Of a stretch of DNA of 6,060 bases, positions 1 through 6,060 are shown piece after piece. A program made the position numbers and the translations under genes. How positions within the stretch are numbered: position 1 is the first letter of the stretch; every line of letters starts with the position of its first letter. Location: the NCBI GenBank assembly GCA_903909925.1, contig CAIVXR010000249.1, positions 1 through 6,060 of the forward strand. Reading direction: 5' to 3'. The notes under the pieces are model-generated. The model was not told the DNA's origin. It worked only from the letters and a program-made list of their open reading frames with translations, and did no database searches. The stretch is from an uncultured beta proteobacterium (lineage in GTDB: Bacteria > Pseudomonadota > Gammaproteobacteria > Burkholderiales > Burkholderiaceae).

Positions 1-2
1 AA

Positions 3-515
3 GAAGCGAAGCTTGCAATTAGTCATCACGGACTGATTAAGGTGCGCGTATTTGGCGATGATCGGGAAGCACGCGTTGCAATTTACGAAGCGCTTTGCGA
101 CAAACTCGATGCTGCGCCAGTACAACATATTGGCAAATTACTAGTCATCTGGAAACCAAAAGATGTGGTTGATGAAGCATTTTCAAATCTGGGCAGATCT
201 TCTAAGCAGACTAAGAAATCCTTACAGGCGCCTCGCACCAAACGCCAACCGAACCGCGCACCAACTAAATCAGGCATCCGCACCAGTAGCTCAGAACGAT
301 CTGATCGTCGCTCTGCTTCCAATGCAGCGCCATTTGCTCGCGCTGCCGCTGTAAAGTCTGCAACGCCAAAAAAACGGGTGCTGCGCTCTGAAGCGGCTGA
401 GTCGAAAATTGGCTGGTCATCACCAGGCTACCGCAAAGCAGCGGCTGCTCCTGCACCTATTAAGAAACGCAAAGTGCGGATGAGTAGTAATAAGAAAAAA
501 TCGCTCGGGTCTTAA
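3..515 (+). CDS. yhbY: YhbY/CRS1-type ribosome-associated RNA-binding protein with long basic tail (5' partial)
   Basis: The reading frame is open from the left edge. Codons from base 3 read EAKLAISHHGLIKVRV, which matches the middle of the YhbY (CRM) domain; E. coli has HHELIKVK there. The GTG at 42 is therefore an internal valine codon and not the start. Compared with E. coli YhbY (about 97 residues), roughly the first 35 residues, including the GxNGLT-type loop, lie outside the window. The visible domain continues through DDREAR and VQHIGKLLVIWKPK, ending near base 160. Proteins of this family bind the large ribosomal subunit precursor and are thought to help its assembly. The remaining 115 or so residues form a low-complexity tail rich in Lys, Arg, Ser, Ala and Pro that E. 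coli lacks, with basic clusters near its end (KKRKVR, NKKK). The tail is probably disordered and may bind RNA; that is inference. The gene converges on the carA-carB-greA unit and ends at a terminator 19 bases after its stop. Confidence 0.9.
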   Translation, partial: EAKLAISHHGLIKVRVFGDDREARVAIYEALCDKLDAAPVQHIGKLLVIWKPKDVVDEAFSNLGRSSKQTKKSLQAPRTKRQPNRAPTKSGIRTSSSERSDRRSASNAAPFARAAAVKSATPKKRVLRSEAAESKIGWSSPGYRKAAAAPAPIKKRKVRMSSNKKKSLGS

Positions 516-530
516 CAGCCCCAATTGAAG

Positions 531-560
531 AGAGAACGCCGCTAGTCGGCGTTTTTTATT
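531..560 (+). terminator. Intrinsic terminator of yhbY, probably shared by the converging operon
   Basis: A perfect 7-bp stem (AACGCCG at 535-541, CGGCGTT at 547-553) closes a 5-base loop and runs into six T's at 552-557, followed by ATT. G-U and A-U pairs can lengthen the stem to about 11 bp. It starts 19 bases after the yhbY stop, as expected for a + strand rho-independent terminator. Read on the - strand, the same hairpin lies 22 bases beyond the DUF4149 stop. There it is followed only by a mixed pyrimidine run (TTCTCTCTTC), so termination in that direction would be weaker but is plausible. Confidence 0.85.
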
Positions 561-575
561 ACCTAAATCAGATGA

Positions 576-1067
576 TTAAGGATTGGGCTTTGTAAGACGC
601 CATACCAGATAGATGCCTAGGGCACTCTGAATCAAAAATAGGACACTAGAAACGCCGTGGAGTTTTCTAAAGACATCGGCAGATGGCGAGAGCATCACTG
701 GCATACCTTCTAGCAAAGCCTGATCACGCAAGGTATCTAGCCAAGGGATCAAGATAAATGAAGCGGCAGTTGCACACATTAACATGCCAAGCAAGATCAA
801 ACGAATGCTCTTGTACTGACTTAGGCCACGGGTAACGAGCAGATTTGCGAGCACCATCAATGCAATGCAAATCAAAATGCTGAGATAGGCTTCAGCCTTA
901 AAAACACTGCCAGCTACCATGCCAGCCACTTGACGATCAGTCATAGTGCTAAAAATTGCTGGTGCAACTAGATAGCCGACGGCAAGAATGCTGCCTACCC
1001 ACAAACCTGCAATCAGAATAAAGAGTCGTTGTGCTCCAGCATGTTTTGGAGCAGTAAGGTTCTGCAC
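576..1067 (-). CDS. DUF4149 family four-helix inner membrane protein
   Basis: This 163-residue protein is very hydrophobic, with four predicted membrane helices at about residues 14-39, 60-79, 88-110 and 138-158. The first helix carries GLWVGS and leads into VAPAIF; the last contains LHGVSSVLFLI. These are features of the DUF4149 (TMEM205-like) family, which has no established biochemical role. The short segment between helices 3 and 4 holds the main charged residues (DTLRDQ, SADVFRK). The start is a GTG: an in-frame TAG lies only three codons upstream, so no longer reading is possible, and helix 1 would be cut by any later start. The ribosome binding site is poor (GAGAAA about 7 bases before GTG). 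The gene starts 22 bases after the greA stop and is probably co-transcribed with it, perhaps at lower yield given the weak start. The family call is from remembered motifs; the function is unknown. Confidence 0.82.
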   Translation of the reverse strand: MQNLTAPKHAGAQRLFILIAGLWVGSILAVGYLVAPAIFSTMTDRQVAGMVAGSVFKAEAYLSILICIALMVLANLLVTRGLSQYKSIRLILLGMLMCATAASFILIPWLDTLRDQALLEGMPVMLSPSADVFRKLHGVSSVLFLIQSALGIYLVWRLTKPNP

Positions 1068-1089
1068 TGGGTTTCTCTAGTATGGATTC

Positions 1090-1566
1090 TTAGATATAGC
1101 GTACTGCCAGAATCTCAACTTCACGGTTACCGCCAGGAGCTTGGACCGCCACAACATCGCCCTCTTCCTTGCCAATCAAGGCACGAGCAATCGGAGAGCT
1201 AATGGAAATTTTACTAACAGCAATATCGGCTTCATCGTCACCGACAATCTGATAAGTGAACTTGGTGCCGTCCTCGAGATCTTCCAGATCAACGGTAGCG
1301 CCAAACACAATCCGACCAGACACATCTAGTGCTGCTGGGTCAATAATCTGCGCGGCAGATAACTTACCTTCTAGCTCCTGAATACGACCTTCAATGAAAC
1401 CCTGCTTCTCTTTAGCGGCATCGTACTCAGCGTTCTCAGAAAGATCACCTTGGGCCCTTGCTTCAGAAATCGAAATAATGACAGCAGGACGCTCAACATG
1501 CTTGAGACGGTGCAGCTCCTCTTTGAGAAGTTCTGCACCGCGTTTGGTAATCGGAATTGTGCTCAT
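1090..1566 (-). CDS. greA: Transcription elongation factor GreA
   Basis: The 158-residue protein has the same length as E. coli GreA and aligns along its whole length. GreA enters the secondary channel of backtracked RNA polymerase and stimulates cleavage of the 3' end of the transcript, rescuing stalled complexes. The N-terminal coiled coil covers about residues 1-75, and its tip has GDLSENAEY with the acidic residues Asp41 and Glu44 that act at the polymerase active site. The C-terminal FKBP-like domain follows, with IVFGATV, GDDEAD near 109-114, SPIARALIGK near 124-133 and the final APGG turn. The ATG at 1564-1566 is preceded by a modest AGG ribosome binding site 8 bases upstream. The 58-base gap to carB is wide enough for a promoter of its own; a candidate overlaps the carB stop. 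The DUF4149 gene follows 22 bases downstream. Confidence 0.97.
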   Translation of the reverse strand: MSTIPITKRGAELLKEELHRLKHVERPAVIISISEARAQGDLSENAEYDAAKEKQGFIEGRIQELEGKLSAAQIIDPAALDVSGRIVFGATVDLEDLEDGTKFTYQIVGDDEADIAVSKISISSPIARALIGKEEGDVVAVQAPGGNREVEILAVRYI

Positions 1567-1616
1567 ACTGCCAACCTAACTTAAATTCTTGCGCATGATT
1601 GCGCTGATAAAAGTTG

Positions 1617-1646
1617 ATTTTAGATTAAATGAGCTTTTGATGTAAG
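1617..1646 (-). promoter_or_regulatory. Candidate sigma-70 promoter for greA inside the end of carB
   Basis: On the - strand, CTTACA (1641-1646; 4 of 6 consensus bases) and TAAAAT (1617-1622; 5 of 6) are separated by 18 bases. Transcription would begin near 1610 and give a leader of about 44 bases before the greA ATG. The -35 box lies within the last codons of carB. Separate promoters for greA are known in other proteobacteria, but boxes this degenerate also occur by chance in AT-rich gaps, so this is a candidate only. Confidence 0.3.
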
Positions 1647-4600
1647 CCCTGCAAGGAATAGACCTCCAAAGACTCCTTGCTACCCTTTTGGGAGGCTAGC
1701 AAACCATCCATTACTGCACGAGCTGCACTAATCGTCGTGTAGTAAGTAACCCCATTAGCCTGAGCGGTAGTTCGGATGGATCTCGAGTCAGCAATCGCAG
1801 TACGCGTCTCGTCCACAGTCGTAAATACGAGGGAAATTTCACCATTTTTAATGAAATCCACAATATGCGGACGACCATCTTTGACTTTATTGACTACGCG
1901 CACTGGCAGACCAGCAGCCTCAATGGCAGCAGCGGTCCCTTTGGTAGCAACCATCGGGAAACCGAGCTGATGCAAGAGCTTAGCAACTTCAACTGCCTTA
2001 GGCTTATCACTATCTTTTACCGTGAGCAGCACTGTTCCGCTCTTAGGAAGTTTGATACCAGCACCCAATTGTGATTTAAAGAGTGCTTCACCAAAGGTCT
2101 TGCCTACGCCCATCACTTCGCCAGTTGAGCGCATCTCTGGTCCAAGAATTGGATCAATTCCGGGGAACTTATTGAACGGGAATACCGCTTCTTTGACAGA
2201 GAAGTACGGTGGTTTTACTTCCGCTTTAATGCCCTGCTGCTCTAGTGTTTGACCAACCATGCAGCGCGCTGCAATCTTAGCAAGCTGCAAGCCAGTTGCT
2301 TTAGAAACAAAAGGTACGGTACGAGAAGCGCGAGGATTGACTTCCAGAACATAGATGACATCTTTACCATCGACATTCTGAATCGCAAACTGCACGTTCA
2401 TCAGACCAATCACATTTAAGCCTGCAGCCATCGCGGCTGTTTGACGCTTAATCTCTGCAACCGTCTCATCCGATAAAGAATATGGCGGCAATGAGCACGC
2501 TGAATCACCCGAGTGAACACCGGCCTGCTCGATATGCTCCATCACGCCACCAATAAATACTTTGGAGCCATCACGAATGCAATCGACATCACACTCAATT
2601 GCATCATTGAGGAAGCGATCTAGCAATACCGGAGAGTCGTGAGAGACTTTCACAGCCTCACGCATATAACGCTCTAGGTCGCGGCCATCATGCACGATTT
2701 CCATGGCGCGGCCACCCAAGACATATGAAGGACGCACTACTAATGGGTAGCCAATTTCTTCAGCAAGAACCAGTGCTTCTTCTTCTGTACGCGCAGTACG
2801 GTTCGGTGGTTGACGTAAACCTAGGCCTTGCAAGAGTTTCTGGAAGCGCTCGCGGTCTTCCGCGGCATCAATCATGTCTGGTGAAGTGCCGATGATAGGC
2901 ACGCCATTACGCTCAAGATCTAAAGCAAGTTTCAAAGGTGTTTGACCACCGTACTGAACGATGACGCCTTTTGGCTTTTCCTTAGCAACAATCTCTAGAA
3001 CATCTTCTAGGGTCAGTGGCTCAAAGTACAAACGATCAGAGGTGTCATAGTCAGTCGACACCGTTTCTGGGTTGCAGTTCACCATAATGGTTTCATAACC
3101 ATCGTCACGCATTGCTAGAGCAGCATGCACGCAGCAATAGTCAAACTCAATACCTTGACCAATTCGGTTAGGGCCGCCGCCTAAGACCATGATCTTATCT
3201 TTGGTAGTAGGGTTAGACTCGCATTCGCCATGCTCTGCTTCATAAGTGGAATAGAGGTAGGCAGTATTGGTTGAGAACTCGGCAGCGCAAGTGTCAACGC
3301 GCTTATAAACAGGAAGTACTTTTAAGTGGTGGCGCCTAGTATGAACTGCTTTTGCATCAACACCCAATAATTTAGCTAGGCGGCGATCAGAAAAACCCTT
3401 CTGCTTTACAGCACGTAGTTCTGCTGCGGTCAGGCTATCAAGCTTGCGTTGCTTAAGTTCTGCTTCAACAGTAATGAGTTCTTCAATTTGCTCTAAGAAC
3501 CAAGGATCAATTTTGGTTTCGGCATAAACCTCATCTAAGCTCATACCCATACGGAAGGCGTCAGCCAAATACCAAATACGATCTGGACCTGGCTCATTGA
3601 TTTCATTCACAATGTCATCAAGATCAGCAGACACTTCATCTAAGCCATCTACCCCAACCTCTAGGCCGCGCAATGCTTTCTGGAATGATTCTTGAAAAGT
3701 ACGGCCAATGGCCATGACTTCGCCAACCGATTTCATCTGCGTTGTTAGGCGTGAATCTGCTTGCGGGAATTTCTCAAAAGCAAAACGTGGAATCTTGGTC
3801 ACAACATAATCAATAGATGGCTCAAACGATGCTGGGGTTGCGCCGCCAGTAATATCGTTCTTTAGCTCATCTAGGGTGTAGCCAACCGCCAATTTGGCTG
3901 CGATCTTGGCAATTGGAAAACCGGTTGCTTTTGAAGCTAGAGCTGATGAACGCGATACCCGTGGGTTCATCTCGATCACGATCATACGGCCATCAACTGG
4001 ATTAATCGAGAACTGTACGTTTGAGCCGCCAGTATCAACACCAATCTCACGCAAAACTGCAATCGATGCGTTACGCATGATTTGATACTCTTTATCCGTC
4101 AGCGTTTGTGCCGGAGCAACCGTAATGGAGTCACCAGTATGCACACCCATCGGGTCTAAGTTTTCGATTGAGCAAACGATGATGCAGTTGTCATTACGAT
4201 CGCGCACCACTTCCATCTCAAACTCTTTCCAGCCCAAGAGTGATTCTTCAATCAACAGCTCATGGGTTGGCGATAGATCCAGACCGCGCTTACAAATCTC
4301 TTCAAATTCTTCACGGTTATAAGCAATACCACCACCTGAGCCACCCATGGTGAATGAAGGACGAATCACTACTGGGAAACCGGAGTTATCGGCCTCACGC
4401 TGAATGCGCTGTTGTACCTCAAGCGCCTCTTCCATCGAATGAGCAATACCGGATTTAGCAGAGCCAAGACCAATCTTAGTCATTGCCTCTTTAAATTTCT
4501 GACGATCTTCTGCTTTATCAATTGCCTCTGGTGAAGCGCCGATTAGCTCGCAACCGTATTTTTGCAATACACCATGGCGATGCAAATCTAAGGCGCAGTT

Positions 4601-4888
4601 CAAGGCAGTTTGCCCGCCCATGGTTGGCAAAATCGCATCTGGCTTTTCTGTGGCAATAATGCGCTCTACAACTTCCCAGGTAATAGGCTCGATGTATGTC
4701 ACATCAGCCATCTCTGGATCGGTCATGATGGTTGCAGGATTGCTATTGACTAAAATCACTTTGTAACCTTCGTCACGCAATGCCTTACACGCCTGCGCGC
4801 CGGAATAGTCAAACTCACAAGCTTGTCCAATCACAATCGGACCAGCACCAATAATCAGAATGCTCTGAATGTCGCTACGCTTGGGCAT
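1625..4888 (-). CDS. carB: Carbamoyl phosphate synthetase, large (synthetase) subunit CarB
   Basis: This 1087-residue protein matches E. coli CarB (1073) from MPKRSDIQSI to the C-terminus. With CarA it makes carbamoyl phosphate from bicarbonate, glutamine-derived ammonia and two ATP, for pyrimidine and arginine synthesis in the cytoplasm. The carboxyphosphate ATP-grasp half covers about 1-405 (GAGPIVIGQ, Arg129, MGGSGGG at 181-187, EMNPRVSRSS at 306-315). An oligomerisation region covers about 406-560. The homologous carbamoyl-phosphate half covers about 563-945 (GGGPNRIGQG, VLGGRAME, MEHIEQAG at 783-790, EVNPRASRT at 849-857). The allosteric MGS-like domain covers about 946-1087. Ornithine-site residues Tyr1049 and Thr1051 (E. 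coli Tyr1040, Thr1042) are kept. At the nucleotide site Lys962, Thr982, Thr985 and Lys1001 are kept, but Thr1023 replaces E. coli Asn1015. A 7-residue insertion lies near 158-169. The ATG overlaps the carA stop as TAATG. Confidence 0.98.
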   Translation of the reverse strand: MPKRSDIQSILIIGAGPIVIGQACEFDYSGAQACKALRDEGYKVILVNSNPATIMTDPEMADVTYIEPITWEVVERIIATEKPDAILPTMGGQTALNCALDLHRHGVLQKYGCELIGASPEAIDKAEDRQKFKEAMTKIGLGSAKSGIAHSMEEALEVQQRIQREADNSGFPVVIRPSFTMGGSGGGIAYNREEFEEICKRGLDLSPTHELLIEESLLGWKEFEMEVVRDRNDNCIIVCSIENLDPMGVHTGDSITVAPAQTLTDKEYQIMRNASIAVLREIGVDTGGSNVQFSINPVDGRMIVIEMNPRVSRSSALASKATGFPIAKIAAKLAVGYTLDELKNDITGGATPASFEPSIDYVVTKIPRFAFEKFPQADSRLTTQMKSVGEVMAIGRTFQESFQKALRGLEVGVDGLDEVSADLDDIVNEINEPGPDRIWYLADAFRMGMSLDEVYAETKIDPWFLEQIEELITVEAELKQRKLDSLTAAELRAVKQKGFSDRRLAKLLGVDAKAVHTRRHHLKVLPVYKRVDTCAAEFSTNTAYLYSTYEAEHGECESNPTTKDKIMVLGGGPNRIGQGIEFDYCCVHAALAMRDDGYETIMVNCNPETVSTDYDTSDRLYFEPLTLEDVLEIVAKEKPKGVIVQYGGQTPLKLALDLERNGVPIIGTSPDMIDAAEDRERFQKLLQGLGLRQPPNRTARTEEEALVLAEEIGYPLVVRPSYVLGGRAMEIVHDGRDLERYMREAVKVSHDSPVLLDRFLNDAIECDVDCIRDGSKVFIGGVMEHIEQAGVHSGDSACSLPPYSLSDETVAEIKRQTAAMAAGLNVIGLMNVQFAIQNVDGKDVIYVLEVNPRASRTVPFVSKATGLQLAKIAARCMVGQTLEQQGIKAEVKPPYFSVKEAVFPFNKFPGIDPILGPEMRSTGEVMGVGKTFGEALFKSQLGAGIKLPKSGTVLLTVKDSDKPKAVEVAKLLHQLGFPMVATKGTAAAIEAAGLPVRVVNKVKDGRPHIVDFIKNGEISLVFTTVDETRTAIADSRSIRTTAQANGVTYYTTISAARAVMDGLLASQKGSKESLEVYSLQGLHQKLI

Positions 4889-4902
4889 TATTTGCTCCCC
4901 TT
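4886..4902 (-). promoter_or_regulatory. carA/carB stop-start overlap with strong ribosome binding site
   Basis: On the - strand the last base of the carB-side ATG overlap is shared: carA ends in TAA and carB begins with ATG in the arrangement TAATG. AAGGGGAG, an excellent Shine-Dalgarno match, ends 6 bases before that ATG and lies within the last codons of carA (Lys-Gly-Ser). Ribosomes finishing carA can therefore restart at once on carB, which suits two subunits needed in equal amounts. This site also fixes the carB start. Confidence 0.9.
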
Positions 4903-6060
4903 GTTGCTAGCATTCATGAGCTCCACAAAATGATCAAATAAATAGGCAATGTCATGAGGTCCAGGCGAGGCTTCAGGGTGGCCCTGGAAACAGAATGCAG
5001 GCTTGTCTTTCCAAGCTAGACCCTGCAGCGAGCCATCAAACAATGAAACGTGGGTGACCCGAATGTTCGCAGGCAAGGTATTGGCATCAACGGCAAAGCC
5101 ATGGTTCTGGGAAGTAATTGCTACGCGACCAGTATCAAGATCTTTCACGGGATGGTTAGCACCATGGTGACCAAACTTCATCTTGAGCGTTTTAGCGCCA
5201 GCTGCCAGGCCCATAATTTGATGGCCTAAGCAGATGCCAAAGGTTGGCACGCCCTTGGCAATAATTTCTTTGGCAGCAGTGATGGCGTAATCACAAGGTC
5301 CTGGATCACCTGGGCCGTTAGAGAAAAATACGCCGTCTGGATTCATGGCGAGCACTTCTGCTGCACTCGTTTGTGCTGGCACTACCGTCAATTCGCAAGC
5401 ACGCTCAGTAAGCATGCGCAAAATATTGTGTTTGACACCAAAGTCATACGCAACTACTTTTTTAGTTGGTTTTTTGGTGTTCAGTGTTTTGTAAGCAGGC
5501 TTACCATCTGGGCCATGGAGTTCCCATTCAGCTACACGCCATGGGTAAGCTTTTTTAGTGCTCACTACTTTGGCTAAATCCAAACCAGCCATTCCAGGAA
5601 AAGCCTTTGCTAGTTCCAGAGCTTTTTTACCCAAGTATTCATAGTCATCACCCAATTTACCAGCCACAATGGCACCAGACTGAGCACCCTGGTCGCGCAG
5701 AATGCGGGTTAATTTACGGGTATCAATTCCAGCAATGCCAGGAACACCTGCTTTGCTTAAGTAGCTATCTAAGCTTCCTTCTGAGCGGAAATTGGATACG
5801 CGCTTCGGTAAATCTTTAATAACGAGACCAGCAGCATGAATCTGATCTGACTCTGCATCTTGTGCATTGACACCAACGTTGCCAATATGAGGATAAGTGA
5901 GAGTCACAATCTGACGACAGTAACTAGGATCAGTGATGATCTCTTGATAGCCAGTTAAGGCAGTATTGAAAACAACTTCACCAGTCGTTTCGCCAGGGGC
6001 GCCAATGCTAAATCCGGGAAATATTGTGCCGTCGGCTAAGGCCAACACGGCGGGAGGAAA
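4888..6060 (-). CDS. carA: Carbamoyl phosphate synthetase, small (glutaminase) subunit CarA (5' partial)
   Basis: CarA hydrolyses glutamine and passes ammonia through a tunnel to CarB. The N-terminal CarA domain is shown by ADGTIF, GEVVFNT, LTGYQEI, TDPSY and YPHIGNVG; a class I glutamine amidotransferase domain fills the C-terminal half, with FFSNGPGDP, FGICLGHQIMG and FQGHPEASPGP. Counting from the GTG at 6046-6048, the catalytic triad is Cys273, His357 and Glu359 (E. coli Cys269, His353, Glu355). That GTG gives 386 residues but is probably not the true start. The frame stays open to the right edge and reads Phe-Pro-Pro-Ala just before it, as in the SFPPA(V/L)LALADGT start I recall for Burkholderiales CarA. 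So a few N-terminal codons, the ribosome binding site and any leader lie outside the window. The gene contains four runs of six A's in its mRNA (5458-5628), three coding for Lys-Lys pairs in KK-rich stretches. The stop overlaps carB by one base. Confidence 0.97.
   Translation of the reverse strand, partial: FPPAVLALADGTIFPGFSIGAPGETTGEVVFNTALTGYQEIITDPSYCRQIVTLTYPHIGNVGVNAQDAESDQIHAAGLVIKDLPKRVSNFRSEGSLDSYLSKAGVPGIAGIDTRKLTRILRDQGAQSGAIVAGKLGDDYEYLGKKALELAKAFPGMAGLDLAKVVSTKKAYPWRVAEWELHGPDGKPAYKTLNTKKPTKKVVAYDFGVKHNILRMLTERACELTVVPAQTSAAEVLAMNPDGVFFSNGPGDPGPCDYAITAAKEIIAKGVPTFGICLGHQIMGLAAGAKTLKMKFGHHGANHPVKDLDTGRVAITSQNHGFAVDANTLPANIRVTHVSLFDGSLQGLAWKDKPAFCFQGHPEASPGPHDIAYLFDHFVELMNASNKGSK

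Noticed and set aside
83..456. - strand open frames opposite the yhbY tail (83-322 and 265-456)
   Set aside because: The + strand frame continues a recognised domain and ends at a terminator; the antisense products resemble nothing known.
450..482. KKRKVR in the YhbY tail resembles a eukaryotic nuclear localisation signal
   Set aside because: It is a simple basic cluster in a Lys/Arg-rich tail of a bacterial RNA-binding protein; chance resemblance is the better explanation.
1591..1604. Palindrome GCGCA-ATCA-TGCGC between carB and greA as a terminator
   Set aside because: The stem is only 5 bp and no T run follows on either strand; it might be a leader hairpin, but there is no support for termination.
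1625..4888. Internal repeat between the two halves of carB (GAGPIVIGQ/GGGPNRIGQ, EMNPR/EVNPR)
   Set aside because: This is the ancient duplication typical of all CarB proteins, not a recent repeat.
1141..5819. Several + strand open frames of 60-76 codons opposite greA, carB and carA (for example 1141-1329, 2022-2252, 5371-5577, 5607-5819)
   Set aside because: They lie antisense to strongly conserved genes, have no recognisable domains and no convincing ribosome sites; they are by-products of the real coding frames.
6051..6060. GGGAGGAAA on the + strand at the right edge, like a Shine-Dalgarno site
   Set aside because: On the - strand these bases encode Phe-Pro-Pro of CarA, and any + strand gene would have to run divergently over the start of carA; nothing supports it.
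1..6060. Mobile elements, CRISPR arrays, tRNA/rRNA genes or defence systems
   Set aside because: No transposase or integrase motifs, regularly spaced repeats or RNA gene signatures were seen; five core genes fill nearly all of the window.

Overview
The window holds ordinary core metabolism and transcription genes from a betaproteobacterium of the order Burkholderiales. Protein wording and moderate base composition (by eye somewhat under 50% GC, well below Burkholderia or Cupriavidus) point to a Polynucleobacter-like freshwater lineage. This assignment is from memory of the families, not from a search.

Layout. The left edge (1-515, + strand) holds the 3' part of a YhbY/CRS1 RNA-binding gene whose start lies outside the window. 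It ends in a long basic tail and a clear intrinsic terminator (about 531-560). Everything else is on the - strand and reads right to left: carA (4888 to the right edge, 5' end outside the window), carB (1625-4888), greA (1090-1566) and a small four-helix membrane protein of the DUF4149 family (576-1067). The two transcription units converge on the hairpin at 535-553.

How the genes work together. CarA (glutaminase) and CarB (synthetase) form carbamoyl phosphate synthetase, which feeds pyrimidine and arginine synthesis. Their genes overlap by one base (TAATG), with a strong ribosome binding site inside the end of carA, which fits coupled and balanced translation. GreA, the transcript cleavage factor for stalled RNA polymerase, follows 58 bases later, possibly with its own promoter inside the end of carB. 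The DUF4149 gene follows 22 bases after greA. All intergenic gaps are under 65 bases, so there is no long non-coding stretch.

No mobile element, CRISPR array, tRNA, rRNA or novel system was seen. The points most worth a second look are a changed residue at the predicted nucleotide effector site of CarB, the long basic tail of the YhbY protein, and the candidate internal greA promoter.
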